DNA of 64,000 nt, taken from Dermatemys mawii (lineage: Eukaryota; Chordata; Testudines; Dermatemydidae). Position numbers and translations under genes: made by a program. This document shows, one piece after another, positions 10,416-22,149 of this stretch. The stretch covers positions 14,080,016 through 14,144,015 of the forward strand of contig ML677373.1 of assembly GCA_007922305.1 (NCBI GenBank), given 5' to 3'. How positions within the stretch are numbered: the first letter of the stretch is position 1; each line of letters opens with the position of its first letter. A model generated the notes under the pieces. It worked only from the letters and a program-made list of their open reading frames with translations. It ran no database searches and was not told where the DNA came from.

Positions 10416-10576
10416 AGTGGTAGGGATGGAACAATTTGTTTAGTGGGGGTGCTGAGAGCCATTGAACTAAACTGTAAACCCTGTATATAATGGAGACCAC
10501 TTCAAGCCAGGGGGTATTGCAGCACTGTCCTCCCCGCCTTCTTTCCTCCCGCACCTATAGTTCCAGCACCTATGCT
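10416..10576 (+). mobile_element. short TIR element (GGAACAATTT family)
   Basis: The left end 'tagggatggaacaattt' and right end 'atagttccagcacctatg' are partly inverted. The interior has 'gggggtgctgagagccattg' and 'aactgtaaaccctgtatata'. The same sequence occurs inverted at 59327-59457. Two independent copies in one window support a dispersed non-autonomous transposon family. Confidence 0.7.
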
Positions 10577-11751
10577 GTCAGGCTTGCTAATCCAGCCATC
10601 CTAGCTCCGGGCAAGAGTGTTCCCTTTGGTATATTTACAAAGGCAAGGAAATGTCAGTGCAGAAATTGAACTGAAGTCGGCGTGAATTGGAAAGGTTGCA
10701 ATACAAGGGCCCGGATGTTCACACGTAAATGCTTCTGGGGAAATGTTAACTTGGCCCCATTGTGTTCAGCCAGATCCCAGAAACACTGGACAGTACATGC
10801 TGCCCCCTCTATGCACAGAATTAATACTTCAGCTCTGTGCTCCCTAGCAGCCAGCCCAGTGCAAACCAGAGTCGGTCAGGTGCACTTCCACAACTGATCT
10901 TCCCCAATGCACATCCACTGTAGAGGAAGAGTGCTGAGCATTGGATGCCGTTCTGCCAACGGGTTGTTGAGAACTCTGTGATATGACCTACTGGCCAAAC
11001 CAACCGAGTGTTTGGGAGTAGGGAGCAGAATCCTGGGGCTGGCTTTTCTCTGCAGGCCTTCAGCATGGTATAGTCCTTCCAACTCTGAGCAGCAGCATCT
11101 GACCTTGCCATCCTGAGAGTGTTTTGTGACTATGCCTGCCTGGAGCTGTTAGCTGGGAATGGAATAAATTCTCACCTCCAAGGTGGTGGCACCTCTACAG
11201 CCTGGCTGAGAGGTCTGCTCCCTTCTCCATCAGCCCCCCTACCAGTCCCTGCTGCAGTGCAGAGCCTCTTATTTAAATTTTAATTGCTCATGCAGAGTTG
11301 AAAAGGAAGGAATGTAGGTTAAGACAGGAGATAATCCCCACTGCACTATGGCAAAATGTCTATTTAAAGGGCCAGGAGCGGAGTTGGGGAGGGTCTGTCA
11401 TGAGAAAAGAGAATGGCAGGAAGGCCAGAGCCTTCCCAGCACAGACAGTGGATGGTAAAATCACAGAGACACTTGTACAGTGAGGCTGAACATAAGTAAA
11501 ACACCTCCCCCTCCCCAAGCACAAATATCCATCTGCTTCAGCCCATTCCTTTGGCCTCTCAGGATGCAGCCTCTTGCTTCAACTCAACTGAAACTTTTTA
11601 AAGGCTTGGTTTCTTCGCAACTGATGAAGACATCGGTGTCAGCACCCATAAGATTAATCCTTGAGCCAGACGCTACTGCAAGAACAGGTGAACCTTTCCC
11701 AGGCACAGTTGCTAAGTTCACAGTGCTGAAATCCAGGGAGATCCCATAGGG
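10577..11751. other. intergenic, no gene seen
   Basis: No coding exon or clear repeat recognised. Open frames on both strands in 10820-11110 overlap one another and show no protein family signature. Confidence 0.55.
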
Positions 11752-12094
11752 CAGGGGTTCTCGAACTTCACTGCGCTGCGACCCTCTTCTGATAACAAAG
11801 TTATTACATGGGGGGGGGAGGAGCCCACAGGCTGAGTCCCACTGCCCCTCAGTGGGGAGGGAAGGGGTCTACAGCCCAAGCCCTGCTGCCCCTGGTAGGG
11901 AGGAGGGAGTACACCCTGAGCCCCGACACCCCCAGTGGGAAGAAGGGGGGTCTGCAGCCTGAGCTCTGCTGCCTCTGAGTCAGGGTGAAGTTTGGATTTG
12001 GGTTTCAGTTTCAGCCCCGGGTCCCAGCAAGTCTAATGCTGGCCCTGGAGACCCCATTAAAATGGGGTCCCGCCCCACAGTTTGAGAACAGCAG
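11752..12094. mobile_element. non-autonomous hAT-like element
   Basis: It starts CAGGGGTTCTCGAAC and ends GTTTGAGAACAGCAG, giving inverted ends. Flanking octamers ccataggg and ccatcaag share 5 of 8 positions. The interior has 'tgcgaccctcttctgataac' and GC-rich 'ccccagtggga' type repeats common in turtle hAT-like MITEs. No transposase. Confidence 0.7.
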
Positions 12095-12960
12095 CCATCA
12101 AGCATGGCAGTGACTGGGTGCACGGTGGGGCACTCTTCGCATCACTAGAGAAGTAGGAATTCTCCAGGGCTCTGCAGCAAGAACAAACACACTGGGGGGA
12201 AAAGGAGGTAGGCCCTGGTTGCAGCTGAAGGAAAGGTCCCCCAGGGCTCCGTGAAGTGGTGCAGACTCAAGATGAGGGGGAGTTCCCCCGGCACTGCTGG
12301 GAGGAAGCTTGCTCTGCTGGAAGGTAGCAGTTTTTCCGCTGGGGCTTGGCAAGAGGTGTCAAACTGTCCTGTCATCAAATGTCCTGTCTGGCTGAATTCA
12401 TGGAGCAACTGAGCCAATGACCCAGGAGACAGAGCAGCATAAGAAGCAGAAAGTTAAACTCTCCCCCAAGAAGCTTCCTTCCTCATTACTGTTCCTGCCA
12501 GTAACTCACCAATTTCCTTGCAAATTACGTTGATTTGCTGAAACTGTTGTTTTCCACCCCTTGCTTGTCTGCACAATTACATTAAGGTTTGTTGACAGCC
12601 GTGGTGCACAGACATGACAAGAAGCAGTGATGTGAAAAGTTTCTGCTCAGTGACTCCCATGCTGATCATGTTCTGTGTTTAATGGGGCCTGTGGTGGCTC
12701 CTTCTGGGACACCAGGCTGCTGTGCCCAGGCTTCCGGCATATGGCGCTTGGGAGCTTCGGTGTTAATGAAGATGTCAGTGGGGTAACTCGTGGTGTGGGG
12801 GGTCTGTGTTAAAGGGCAGGGTGTGGGGACAGAGTGTTGATCTAACTCATCCTTGTGCAGAGGGCCGCTGCAGAATGACTGGCTTCAGAGTTTATCCTGA
12901 AGTACTTCCTCCCTCAAAGTGCCCATCGAAACTAAGGGGCCTCCGTAAAGGGTCGGCAGC
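12095..12960. other. intergenic, no gene seen
   Basis: No exon or repeat could be assigned. Open frames in 12098-12417 overlap in two frames of the same strand and look spurious. Confidence 0.5.
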
Positions 12961-13410
12961 CACATTTTCAAAGGTATTTAGGCAGCAAAACAGACCCAGG
13001 GGAGCAGGGGAAAGCTAAAACCTCCATCACAGAAAGATTGTTGGGGCTCCATTCATGCGTAAACTCCCTCATGCTGGGGATGGGGTTCAGAGGTGAGAGC
13101 AGGATCCAGAGCAGTTGCCATGGCACCCAGGATCAGGCCAAGGAGCAGGAAGTGGGCTGGAATGGGCCTGGCAGCAGGTAGGATGCTCCTGCCCAGCCTG
13201 GAATCTGTTGCCTCCCCTATTGTCCCCAACTCAGTCTCAGTAGCTCCCCCTCCGATCCATCTGCCCCCCCCATTCACAGGTAGTTCCCCCCAACTCACTT
13301 AAAGATGCAGATAAGTAACTTCCAGTGGGAGTTAGGCACCGAGGTGCTTTCGAAAATCTCACTAGGCAACTGTCTCCATCTTTGGGCCCCTAAATACCTT
13401 TAAAAATCTT
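12961..13410. repeat. inverted-repeat-bounded segment
   Basis: 'cacattttcaaaggtattta' with 'ggcag' near 12961-12986 is mirrored by 'cccctaaatacctttaaaaa' near 13387-13406. The same words make the compact palindromic element at 53478-53552. This may be that element expanded by an insertion, or two separate copies in opposite orientation. Confidence 0.4.
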
Positions 13411-14011
13411 TGCTGTGGTCCCTTATAAGTCAAGGTACAGTATTCTGCAGTGACAGCAGGATAGTCTAGCAACACCACAGGCACTTATATAGTCAGAGAC
13501 CTCTACTGCGATGTACCAGGTTATGTTTTAATAAGGGTGGGCTCTTGTATAATACAGGAGGAATTCTGTAAAATCTTGTGGTGGTTTTTTTTCAATAGTG
13601 GCATACTATAGTATATTGTATTTTTTTAACATTCAAGAAATACTATAGCATATTTACTAAAGGGGGAATATATAATATACTGTCTTAATTTTTGTGTCTC
13701 TGTCCTTCCAGTCTTCACTCGTGAATCTCTGTCAGATCAATAGGTGCCCACTGCTGCTTGCAGACATATAAAGAACTAGATATGTCTTTTTGTCTGTAAG
13801 AATGGTTCTCAGGCTGTTGTCAGTGGGGTCCTTCCTTACTGGTGGTTTGCAAAGAACTAGCAGGTCACGGTGCCAGTTCCTTTTCTTTGTTTCGAACTGC
13901 TACATGGTGTTAAGAGAAACTAAAACTGCATTAAATAATCTCTTTTCCTTGCAAACAATCTTTGTCATCGACACTGGAGTGTTATGGAATTGCAAACAGT
14001 TGGGGAGGAGA
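13411..14011. other. AT-rich intergenic stretch
   Basis: AT-rich with a small inverted pair, 'catactatagtata' (13602-13615) and 'aatactatagcatattt' (13640-13656). No gene seen. Confidence 0.45.
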
Positions 14012-14285
14012 CGGTGTTGCCAAGTTTCATGATTTTATTGTGAGTTTTGTGATAGTTTGTGTTTGTCTTAAAGCCTCACCTCCTGGAATCATGTGAATCT
14101 AAGTTTTCTTACTCAGCTTTTATCTTAAAAACAAATAAGTTACTAGCTCTCCTAGTTTTGGAGAAAAACCAGTGCACCTTTGTACTCAAAAACCCAGAAG
14201 ACAAAGAAAGAGAATCCAAATGTTTTATTATTTTTAAAATCTCATGATTTTTAAGCTAACATCATGGTTTTTGAATGCTTCAGGT
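14012..14285 (+). repeat. dispersed repeat, second copy of 10098-10370 family
   Basis: 'gtgttgccaagtttcatgat' opens it, followed by 'cttaaagcctcacctcctgg', 'aatcatgtgaatctaagttt', 'aaaatctcatgatttttaag' and 'tggtttttgaatgcttcagg'. The same order of blocks is seen in the copy about 3.9 kb upstream, in the same orientation. Confidence 0.6.
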
Positions 14286-14571
14286 GAGCGATACGGCGGT
14301 GATTTGTAGTTACAAATAGCAGGGCGGATGCTCCATGCATCATGGCTGGGAGCGGAGGAGAGCCCAAGACCATCTCTCTCTTCAGTTGTGAGCTATGATG
14401 AAATGCCATGGCGAGGCATGTGGGAAAAGAAGCCAAACAGAACAGGGATTTCCCACCTTGACCCCCCTGCCCCACCAACTCCAAGTATTCAGACAAATAC
14501 AGTTTTACAAAATAATGATGAGGGGAGCCATCCTGGCCAAATGCTTATTGATCCCAACAGGCCCATCTGTT

Positions 14572-14693
14572 AGGGTGACCAGACAGCAAGTGTGAAAAAT
14601 CGGGACAGGGAGTAGAGGGTAATAGGAGCCTATATAAGAAAAAGACCCAAAAATCGTGACTGTCCCTATAGAATTGGGACATCTAGTCACCCT
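14572..14693 (-). mobile_element. palindromic MITE (AGGGTGACCAGA ends)
   Basis: It begins AGGGTGACCAGAC and ends GACATCTAGTCACCCT. 'cgggacaggg' and 'gactgtcccta' are nested inside. A related copy in opposite orientation is at 21970-22091. This is a very common family in turtles and crocodilians as I recall it. Confidence 0.8.
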
Positions 14694-16539
14694 GCCATTT
14701 GTTCTCCTCACACACAACAGCCAGCCGTGGCTGTGGGGAATTCAGAATGAGATTTCATGTGAATCAAGGCCTCACAGTGAGGATGGCCACTTAGGCCAGG
14801 CACATTATAACCAAGCACAGACATTGCACTGAGGGGACTGTGTAAGAGGAACTGTGAGGCCAGAGGCCTTATAAACCAAAGGCCTGGCTCTGACAGGCGG
14901 GTCTCAGAGGGGCTCAAAGGCCAGAGGCCATGTAAGTGAGAGCCTATCGCTGGGGCGAGGGTTCATGAGAGGCTGGTAGTTGAAATGTCACTGTTAGGCC
15001 TAGGCCCGCCCTTTCACTGCTGACATGAGGAGGCTGCTAGTGCCCGCGTGTGTGTATCAGAGAAGCCGAGCTGGCTCCCGGCAGCCCTGCTTTGAGTCAG
15101 TCATCGGGAGGCAATTATCCTGAAGAAGGGTCTCCACAACCCTTCACAAATGGGGGCCAGCTCACGTAGTCAGCTGTCTGCTAATGAGCCCCCGGGGGAA
15201 GGTTGAGGAAGGCTGCTACCAGCCTGCCCCCATTAGCATACATGTCAGAACACAGCAAGTGCAGAGACAGGGAGATCAGTGCAAACCAGGAGACCTGAAT
15301 GGTGGAGCTATTATTTGACCTGCTCACTGCAGCTGCAGGAGAGGTGTAGGTGGGCGGAGGGGGTAGGCTGGGCCGCCTTCTGCTGCACCCGCGACACAAT
15401 GCTACCAAGGGAGGTCCAAAGGCCTGTCTGTTGTGCAAGGTACCAGCTGGCCCAGTGCTTGCAAACTAGAGGTCACACCACATGGGCATCGTGACCCACT
15501 TTGGGCTGGGGAAGGGGGTTGGTTATGCACAGACTCTCCTGCAGAGGCCCAGACTGCGGGGGATGAAGGGGAAGGCTGAGCTGGGGAAGGTGACGCAGGG
15601 AAGGCCGAGCCATGAGAATGGGGCAGGCAAGGGATGTAGCGGGATCGTTGAGTGGTAGGCAGAGGGGAGCAGTTGTCCTTGGCTGGGGTGGATACGTGAT
15701 GTCTGCACAGTAATCCAGCACATACCGATCAGCTGAGCCACGGAGCCCTGTGGTGGTGGTGGGAAAGATAGGGTATGTGGCATGCAGGCCATGCTTCCTT
15801 CTCTTAACAGAAGCAGCTGGCTAATACCCACCCCCCTTCCTTTGTCTGCCCCGGGCCAGGGCAAGTGGCACGATTCGCACGGGCTGAGCTAGATCTGAGC
15901 CTTGATACGGCATTTGGCCTCTGCAGTGAAACCTGTCTTCTGCCTGATGCAGTCCCTGCCCCATATGTTCCGGTCGCCTCCACAGCTGATCCCCACCATG
16001 CCCCAGACACCCCCTGCTGGGATCTGGGGTTTCCACAGGGTGGAAAGGCTAACGGTGCCGCTGAAACGTGAGGATCCACAGAAAGGGTCAGATCCTGCAG
16101 AGCTCAGACTTCCTGTGCTCCCCAAGGCCCAGGTGCCCTGCAGGCCAGGCCCTGCAGCTGCTGTTGACTCAGCCCAGCTATTGGGGGTAAATGTTGCTGA
16201 GAGATTTTTACAGCCACTCAGGAGTGGGGGACTTATATTGCTGTGAGAGGAGAATAGGTGGCCGTCGTCCCCACTCCCCTTAGCTGAGCTCCCATGTAGG
16301 AGCCAGAGAGGGAGTAGGGATGGCATCTCAGTGTGCGTATGGGGGGATTGGTGCCACATACCTGCTCTCCTCTAATGATCCCCCCCATTGATCTATGGGC
16401 CATGCAGAGGAGGGATGCAGATTCCCTCCAATGGGCATGGCAGATACCTCTCTGCTCTCTTCAGCCATGCCAGGCCCATTCCCTGCATCCCCCAGCAGCA
16501 GAACCAGAGCGGCACTGCTGCTGACCTGGTCTTTTCAGG
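14694..16539. other. intergenic, no gene seen
   Basis: GC-richer DNA with many overlapping short open frames on both strands (15181-16359), none with a recognisable domain. An 11/12 match to the CTCF core in minus orientation lies at 16009-16020 (ACCCCCTGCTGG). Otherwise nothing. Confidence 0.5.
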
Positions 16540-16700
16540 CAGCACTAATGAGACTTTCCCTTTAATACCCCAATTAATATTCCATGGCAAAGCCTGCCTT
16601 GTGTGATCGGCAGCTGTTTCTGGAGCACTGAGCTTTTATCTCTGTTTGTATTGATGTTACATCAATGTGAGACGGGGGGCTTTGAAATCTGTTTGTTATT
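16540..16700. other. candidate conserved non-coding block
   Basis: A repeat-free, AT-rich block with 'ccccaattaatattccatgg' and 'tattgatgttacatcaatgt' (the latter containing a short palindrome, TTGATGTTACATCAA). It has the look of an enhancer-like non-coding element. This is a composition-based guess. Confidence 0.2.
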
Positions 16701-16939
16701 TGCGATGGTGGAGCCACAGGGGAGAGCCAACAAAACAGGAGAGCGGGAAGCAGGCTGCTGGTGAGACACGGTGAGGGATGTGGGGGAAGAAAATGCAGGG
16801 TGAGCCTATTGGGTGACTTCATAGGTGAATGCATTGGGGATGGCAGCTAGATGCCACTAGCAATCTAGCTATCTCTAAGGCTGCATCGTCAGCACACCTG
16901 AGCGCCTCACCAGTCACCAATGGATCTGGCCACCTAGCA

Positions 16940-17178
16940 CCCCAGGGAAGTAGGGGCCCCACTTGACAGGTGAGGCTCAGGGTGACTTAGCATTGCAGAA
17001 GATGGTGAAGGAATCGAACTCAGGTCTGCTGTGACCCAGGAAGGAAGATGGTGAAGGAATCGAACTCAGGTCTGCTGTGACCCAGGGAGGAAGATGGTGA
17101 AGGAATCGAACTCAGGTCTGCTGTGACCCAGGAAGGAAGATGGTGAAGGAATCGAACTCAGGTCTGCTGTGACTCCAG
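16940..17178 (+). repeat. 46-bp minisatellite derived from a MIR element
   Basis: A MIR-like opening ('cacttgacaggtgaggctca', 'gggtgacttagcattgcaga') is followed by four head-to-tail units whose AGATGGTGAAGG words start at 17000, 17046, 17092 and 17138, an exact 46-bp period. Units are nearly identical. Each contains GAATCGAACTCAGGTCTGCT, the MIR 3' phrase. The array ends in 'ctgtgactccag', the normal MIR continuation. Confidence 0.9.
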
Positions 17179-17185
17179 TGCTTGG

Positions 17186-17285
17186 TCCATAGATTTGAAG
17201 GCCAGAAGGGAACATTTGATCACGTAGTCTGACCTCCTGTGTAACCCAGGCCTGAGAATTCCACCCACTCGCTGTTGCACCCCGT
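17186..17285 (-). mobile_element. CR1 LINE 3' fragment
   Basis: 'catagatttgaaggccagaa', 'gggaacatttgatcacgtag' and 'tctgacctcctgtgtaaccc' match the antisense of the conserved sauropsid CR1 3' region. The fragment is about 100 bp. Confidence 0.75.
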
Positions 17286-18639
17286 CCACCAGCCCAGCTG
17301 TCCTACACTGCAGCGAGGGGTGGGATATGGGGGGAATTCATGGGGTTCGTTCAGAGCCTGTTCAGTCCTGCAGCGTGTGGGACCCTTGGACTTGAACTTG
17401 GTTGTCCCTGGGCTCCTGATTCCTCTGAGGAGTGAGTGCGAGAAAAGGAGCAGAAACAGGGAAAAATCAGATAGTAAAGAGCAGCTGAGAGGGAACTGAA
17501 CCCAGAGAGGCTGAGGGGCAGTCTGAGCCTGTCAGGGCTGGGGTCAGAGGTCAGGGGTCATGTCTTGTTTTATTCAGGCCTGGAAAGCCCCAGCATGTTT
17601 TTGGATGCGCCCATTCCTCCACCAGTGGGGGAGGCTGATTCTTCTGTCTCTAATGAAGACCACAGCGGAGCTTCGGCTGAAAGCTCCCTCCCCCACACCT
17701 TCATTTTTTGTGTGTCGCCATTTTGGGTGTGTGCATATCTGTGTCTGATCCCCCACTGCCCCGCTTTGTCCCTGGTACAGTCACTCCCACGTGTATTAAG
17801 TGGGAGTGCTCATGTCCCTGGCAGTTCACTCCTGGGGTTGCACTTGCTTTGCACAGATGCACAAGGTGCAGAGCAGAGTCTGCCTCTGGGGGCAGGGCAA
17901 TATACAAGAAACCCACTTCTCCAGCCCCTCTTACCAACTCACACCTGCTAAAGTAGCCACAGTGGGGTTCTCCCACATCGACTTGCATTAGCTACCTGAA
18001 AACTTCCCCTCTTATGTGACACCGCTGTTCAGGCTAAATGACAATTCTCTTCCCCCGCACCCCTCACTCCAATACATGGGGACCATTTAAGAACTGCAGG
18101 GGGTCAGGGGAGATTTTTGCTCCTGGGCGGGAGCCGTGCAAAGCTGTTTACGGTACGGACTCCATCCCTGCAGATGTCTTTTGCTCAGACGCACGCGGTC
18201 CTAACTTATGATGTCAAATCACAGCCAGAATCCCGGATGGGGGAGCAGGGGCGAGAGATTTGCTCAGCGACATCTTGCTTTTAGTGGGTTCTTCTCCACT
18301 CTCTGCACCACAGACTTTCATCAGATGTCCAGCAACAGGACTAAACAGCCTGGCGGTGCTGAGCAAGGCCCCCGAGCGGGATGGCGAGGGTGGAAGTCGG
18401 TGTGCAACGGAGCATGTTTCTCTGTTGACTCTTCCTTTGTGTTGTATGCCCGTGTGCTGCTGATCCCAGCTCTGCTGCTTCGGTGCCTGCCCCTTTCGTT
18501 TTTCATCCAGGCTGTTGAGCTTCCCTCGCATCAGGCTCCCTCGTGTCCCTTGGGAGCTGGAAGTTCTTTGCGATGAGGAAGAGACGAGGAAGAGAACTGC
18601 GCCCGTCCCTGCTCTCGTGCCGTCTTTGCCATCTCAGAT
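17286..18639. other. intergenic, no gene seen
   Basis: Several overlapping open frames (17560-17990 and 18208-18576) lie here on both strands, but none shows a domain or an exon with good splice sites that I recognise. Probably non-coding. Confidence 0.5.
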
Positions 18640-18900
18640 GCTGCCTAATGGGTGATATCAGCCATTAACAGGGCTGCTTATTTTGCAAACAATTATTGTA
18701 TATTGTTTTACAATCATGTAGTGCATTAGGCTCCGGAACAGCAAGTTAATTTGCACGCTTCCCTGGTGTATTGTGGGAGAGAGCTATAATACTTCCAAAC
18801 CAGCTTGTGCTGCTATTCATTGGACCGCTGATCGGCTTTTGATGCTTTAATTAAGTCTGTTACTGGACCTTCGGGGCTGTGATTAAAGGGTTACCAGAAC
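18640..18900. other. candidate conserved non-coding block
   Basis: Repeat-free with many homeodomain/POU-like words ('aacaattattgtatattgtt', 'agcaagttaatttgcacg', 'gctttaattaagtc') and a mixed-GC body. It sharply contrasts with the repeat-rich flanks. Conservation cannot be seen from one sequence, so this is an inference from texture. Confidence 0.3.
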
Positions 18901-18954
18901 TTAGAGCTGTGCTGCTAAACGAAGCCCCCTGTTGAGTCCAACAATGCAAGCTAG

Positions 18955-19045
18955 GTGCTAAGGGTCCAATTTAACCCTGGTGTAAACAGGAGGAACTCCA
19001 CTGACTTAGCTGAAGTCACTGCCACTTACACCAGGGATGGATTTA
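18955..19045. repeat. short palindromic dispersed repeat (gtgtaaa / tttacac type)
   Basis: 'ccctggtgtaaacaggagga' and 'ccacttacaccagggatgga' are inverted arms around 'ctgacttagctgaagtca'. Related words appear at 28596-28700, 47160-47245 and 50110-50155. This looks like a very abundant sauropsid palindromic repeat. Confidence 0.5.
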
Positions 19046-19063
19046 TTCCTGTTTCTCAATAGC

Positions 19064-19620
19064 TTTGAAGATCAATATATTTGCCACACCTTCCGTCTGG
19101 CTTTCAAGGCTCTTCACAGCCTGCCTCTGCCTTGCCTGGCCTCTCTCCTATGCTATTGTGAAGTTGTCCCTCCTCTCCTCTCCCAGTGCTGCTAGCCTTC
19201 ATTGCCGACTTGCCCAGCTTTCAACTAAGCATCGCTGTGCTCTGTCTCAGGCTGGCCTGGGGGACAATCCTGTAAATACCCCAAAGTCACCTCACTGTCT
19301 CCTTTCAAATCCCTCCTTAAAACTCTCCTTTCCCACGACGCCTATGAAAAACCCGACCCCACTTCAGCAGGTGCTATTCTGAGACCATTTGACGACGGAC
19401 ATTGTCCCATTGCTTCCTTGTGCCCTCCCGTTCCGTCTGGCTGGATCTGCCTGTTGTCTCTTCTCTGCTCCCCGTTTGGAGCAGGGGCTATCAATTCTCT
19501 GTGTTTGGGCAGCCCTGAGGACACTGTGAGCCTGGCTCATGGGTGGGGCTCCAAGGTGCGACTGGAATACAAATAATACATAATGCACAATCGTCCTGAG
19601 TGTAATTCCACTGGTCAATG
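19064..19620 (+). mobile_element. L2-like LINE 3' remnant
   Basis: On the + strand a broken frame reads AFKALHSLPLPCLASLL, the C-terminal ORF2 phrase seen in L2-type LINEs (like FKALHNLAPPYLSDLL). It is followed at the expected distance by 'ccctccttaaaactctcctt', an FK..LKT.L type ending. The tail includes 'ctgtgtttgggcagccctga' and 'gtgcgactggaatacaaata', which is like L2/CR1-clade 3' ends. Decayed and non-functional. Confidence 0.55.
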
Positions 19621-19984
19621 GAGTCAGCCTAGGGTTACATTGGGCTCCCAGAGCCCAAGCCCAGAGGTGTGCTGTCAGGTCATGATCTGTCCTGTGCAGA
19701 ACTACAAATGTGACTGGCTCTCTGGGGGCACTTTTTGAGCTCAGTTGTTTTATGTTTTGGCTTTATTCCTGCCCTACGTTTGCATTCACTTTTCACCAAC
19801 ATTTGCACCTGCAAACTCCACCAGCTTCTCTGTTCGTGCAAAGGACATTTTCAGCTCAGGACATCCACTGCTTGACAGCACCTTTTTCAATCCACTTTCC
19901 CCAATACTTATTGCCAGAGCTCTGCCCAGTGAAAAGACCATAAGATTCCCATTCTAGTGGGCAACAGGCTAGTGGGCTCGGCAC
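19621..19984. other. intergenic, no gene seen
   Basis: Two overlapping short open frames without recognisable domains. Nothing else seen. Confidence 0.5.
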
Positions 19985-20180
19985 GAAATAGGAACTCGGG
20001 AGGCCTTGGTTCTATCGGCTTTGTCACTGGCCTACCAGGTGATCTTGAGCAAATCGCTGCATCTCTGGTTTCCCATCTGTAAAATGACACCTGGCTTGAT
20101 TGTAAAGAATTTGGCGACCTGCCGATGCAAAGTGCTCTGTAAGAGCTAAGTATTATTATTATTTTATTATTTATTATATG
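19985..20180 (-). repeat. MIR-type SINE remnant with (TTA)n tail
   Basis: The antisense order 'cggctttgtcactggcctac', 'gatcttgagcaaatcgctgc' and 'tttcccatctgtaaaatgac' fits MIR in reverse. The following 'aaagtgctctgtaagagcta' then 'attattattatt' (20151-20179) is a typical MIR-end plus microsatellite. Confidence 0.7.
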
Positions 20181-20470
20181 CCCCCATTCACAGCTACACT
20201 GTATGGCTCAGCGTGTGGAAGGCGAGTAAAGTAGGAGAGACGCTTTGTGAAAAATATTACTGAATAGTGTCAGCTGGCAAATACAGCTGTGAAAATGGTG
20301 ATTGGCTTGCAGCCAATCAGTGGTGGCGTTCATCAGCTAGAACGTGTCACAAATTATTCGCGGACGATTTAATATTATTATTTATAATAGAGTGGTGCCC
20401 ACAATGTGCAATGCAAACAGAGAGAAAACATGGTCTATGCCCCAAAGAACTTACAAAAAAGGGCCAGATT

Positions 20471-20690
20471 TATCATTGTCCAGCACCCGTAACTGGGGCC
20501 AGATTTTTCAAGAGACTTCAGCACCCAAGGGGCTGGGCAAGTTGAAAACTTGGCCATTTATTTCAGTTCCTGCCTGGGCACTGAGATCTCTTGAAAAGTA
20601 GGCCCTGTGACCCTGATCCTGCAACTCGATGAATCTGAGTGGGTGCAGAGGTTTGCCCGCATATATTTTGATTGCAGGATCAAGGATCGG
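20471..20690. repeat. two short palindromic dispersed repeats
   Basis: The first has 'gggccagatttttcaagaga' facing 'gatctcttgaaaagtaggcc'. The second has 'gatcctgcaact' (20614) facing 'attgcaggatc' (20673). Both are simple inverted-arm repeats of the kind abundant in turtle intergenic DNA. Confidence 0.55.
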
Positions 20691-21815
20691 AAAGACAAAT
20701 CGATGCAGGCTGGGGATGGGGAGAAAACCCCAAGCAAAGGGGCTGCATGTGTTCGTAGTTCTATATATGTGTATATATAAATGTTATATGAACCATTCAT
20801 TGATTATCTCCAACTGCTTTTCTCCTGGGCCATTATTGGCTGGCTGATTTCATGTAGGCACAGCAATAGACCTGGATCTTAAGGATATATCTGAATGAGG
20901 AGTGGGCTTCCAGACCAAAGTGCCCCTTGCAAGGGATGATATGGCAGGGAACTTGTGAAGAGCTGTAGGAGAAGTGGACCAATGACTCTGGTGTAAACGG
21001 CAGAGCCCCATGGGGCAGGGGATGAGGGTGGATAAGCAGGCCAGGTAGAGCAGCCTAGAGCCATCGCTGTGCTTGGGAGCGTTAGCTTCACTTGATAGAT
21101 GAAGAGCTGCAGGCTGAAATGACTTGCTCAGGACACCAGATGAGGTTGTTCGTTTCTATAATTCTGCTCATTGCAAATATTATGCCTAGTGAAGTCTCTG
21201 GGGTGTCGTTAGGATCTTTAAACTGGTGGGTTTTCTAGTGCTTTGAGTCATAATTTTCAGTGTGCACAGAACTGGCTCCCACAGGGCAAAGATTGCATTC
21301 CAGGATGTAGTGAGGATGGTCCCTGCCCCTCGAGCCCTCTGGATGTCAGCTGCAGGGCATCAATCTCCCTTGGGAATTGGTTAGAGGAAAGCCATTTCCA
21401 TGAGACATGGAGGAGTCCCCTTCTGTCTCCTTGCCATGGCTAGACTCTCTGCTTGTGGCCAGCAGTGCTGAGTGTACAGATTGCTGCTTTGTGTTCCAGC
21501 TGATGTCAGGATTCATCCCTCTTCTCCCCCTGCCTCCAGCCCTCCCAATGCCATTATTCTGCATAGGAAAGAGCCAGACTAGCTCAGTGTGCAGTCAGCT
21601 TGATTCAGCCTCAAATGCGAGTAGCTGCCTGCCACACACAGAAGGAGCCCAGAATCCGCTTAACAATGGACACAGGGGGAGTCCTCCTGACTCCTTTTAA
21701 AAGCCCCCATTCCCTGCCTCAGACAGTGGGAAAGGGAGCTGGGGGGTGTTTTAGTTGAGGTCATTCCTGTGTAATAGCCTTGATACTGTGCAGTCCAAGA
21801 GAGGCTGGTCAAGTG
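20691..21815. other. intergenic, no gene seen
   Basis: A short TA-rich run lies at 20763-20782. No exon or named repeat recognised. Confidence 0.5.
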
Positions 21816-21925
21816 GTCTGGGCTCTATTCCTGACTCTGCATGTCACGTCACTTCTGTGCATCAGTTTCACCCTCTCTAGCATGGTGATCATCTAAATTT
21901 GGCTCAGAGAGAGAATGGATTCGTT
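21816..21925 (-). repeat. MIR-type SINE remnant
   Basis: 'tgggctctattcctgactct', 'gtcacgtcacttctgtgcat' and 'cagtttcaccctctctagca' match the antisense MIR core, diverged. Confidence 0.5.
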
Positions 21926-21969
21926 ATCAAGCCCTGCTGAATGCCAGGGTTTGTTTTTGCCTCACGGTT

Positions 21970-22091
21970 ATGGTGACTAGATGTCCTGATTTTATAGGGA
22001 TAGTCCCGATATTTAGGGCTTTGTCTTGTATAGTTTCCAATTACTCCCCAGCCCTAGTCCCGATTTTCCACCTTTGCTATCTGATCTCCCT
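21970..22091 (+). mobile_element. palindromic MITE, second copy of AGGGTGACCAGA family
   Basis: 'atggtgactagatgtcctga' opens it, with 'tatagggatagtcccgatat' and the closing 'gctatctgatctccct'. It is the reverse orientation of the copy at 14572-14693 and more diverged. Confidence 0.75.
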
Positions 22092-22149
22092 ATTCGCGGT
22101 AGAACACTTTGTACCTATCCGGGGCTATATAAGTGCTAGTGTAACCCAG

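Noticed and set aside
15889..16359. 156-codon open frame on the minus strand
   Set aside because: A + strand frame of 114 codons covers the same bases, neither shows a domain, and codon pattern is uninformative.
17000..17178. CRISPR-like array
   Set aside because: The repeats are contiguous 46-bp units without unique spacers, lie in vertebrate DNA and derive from a MIR.
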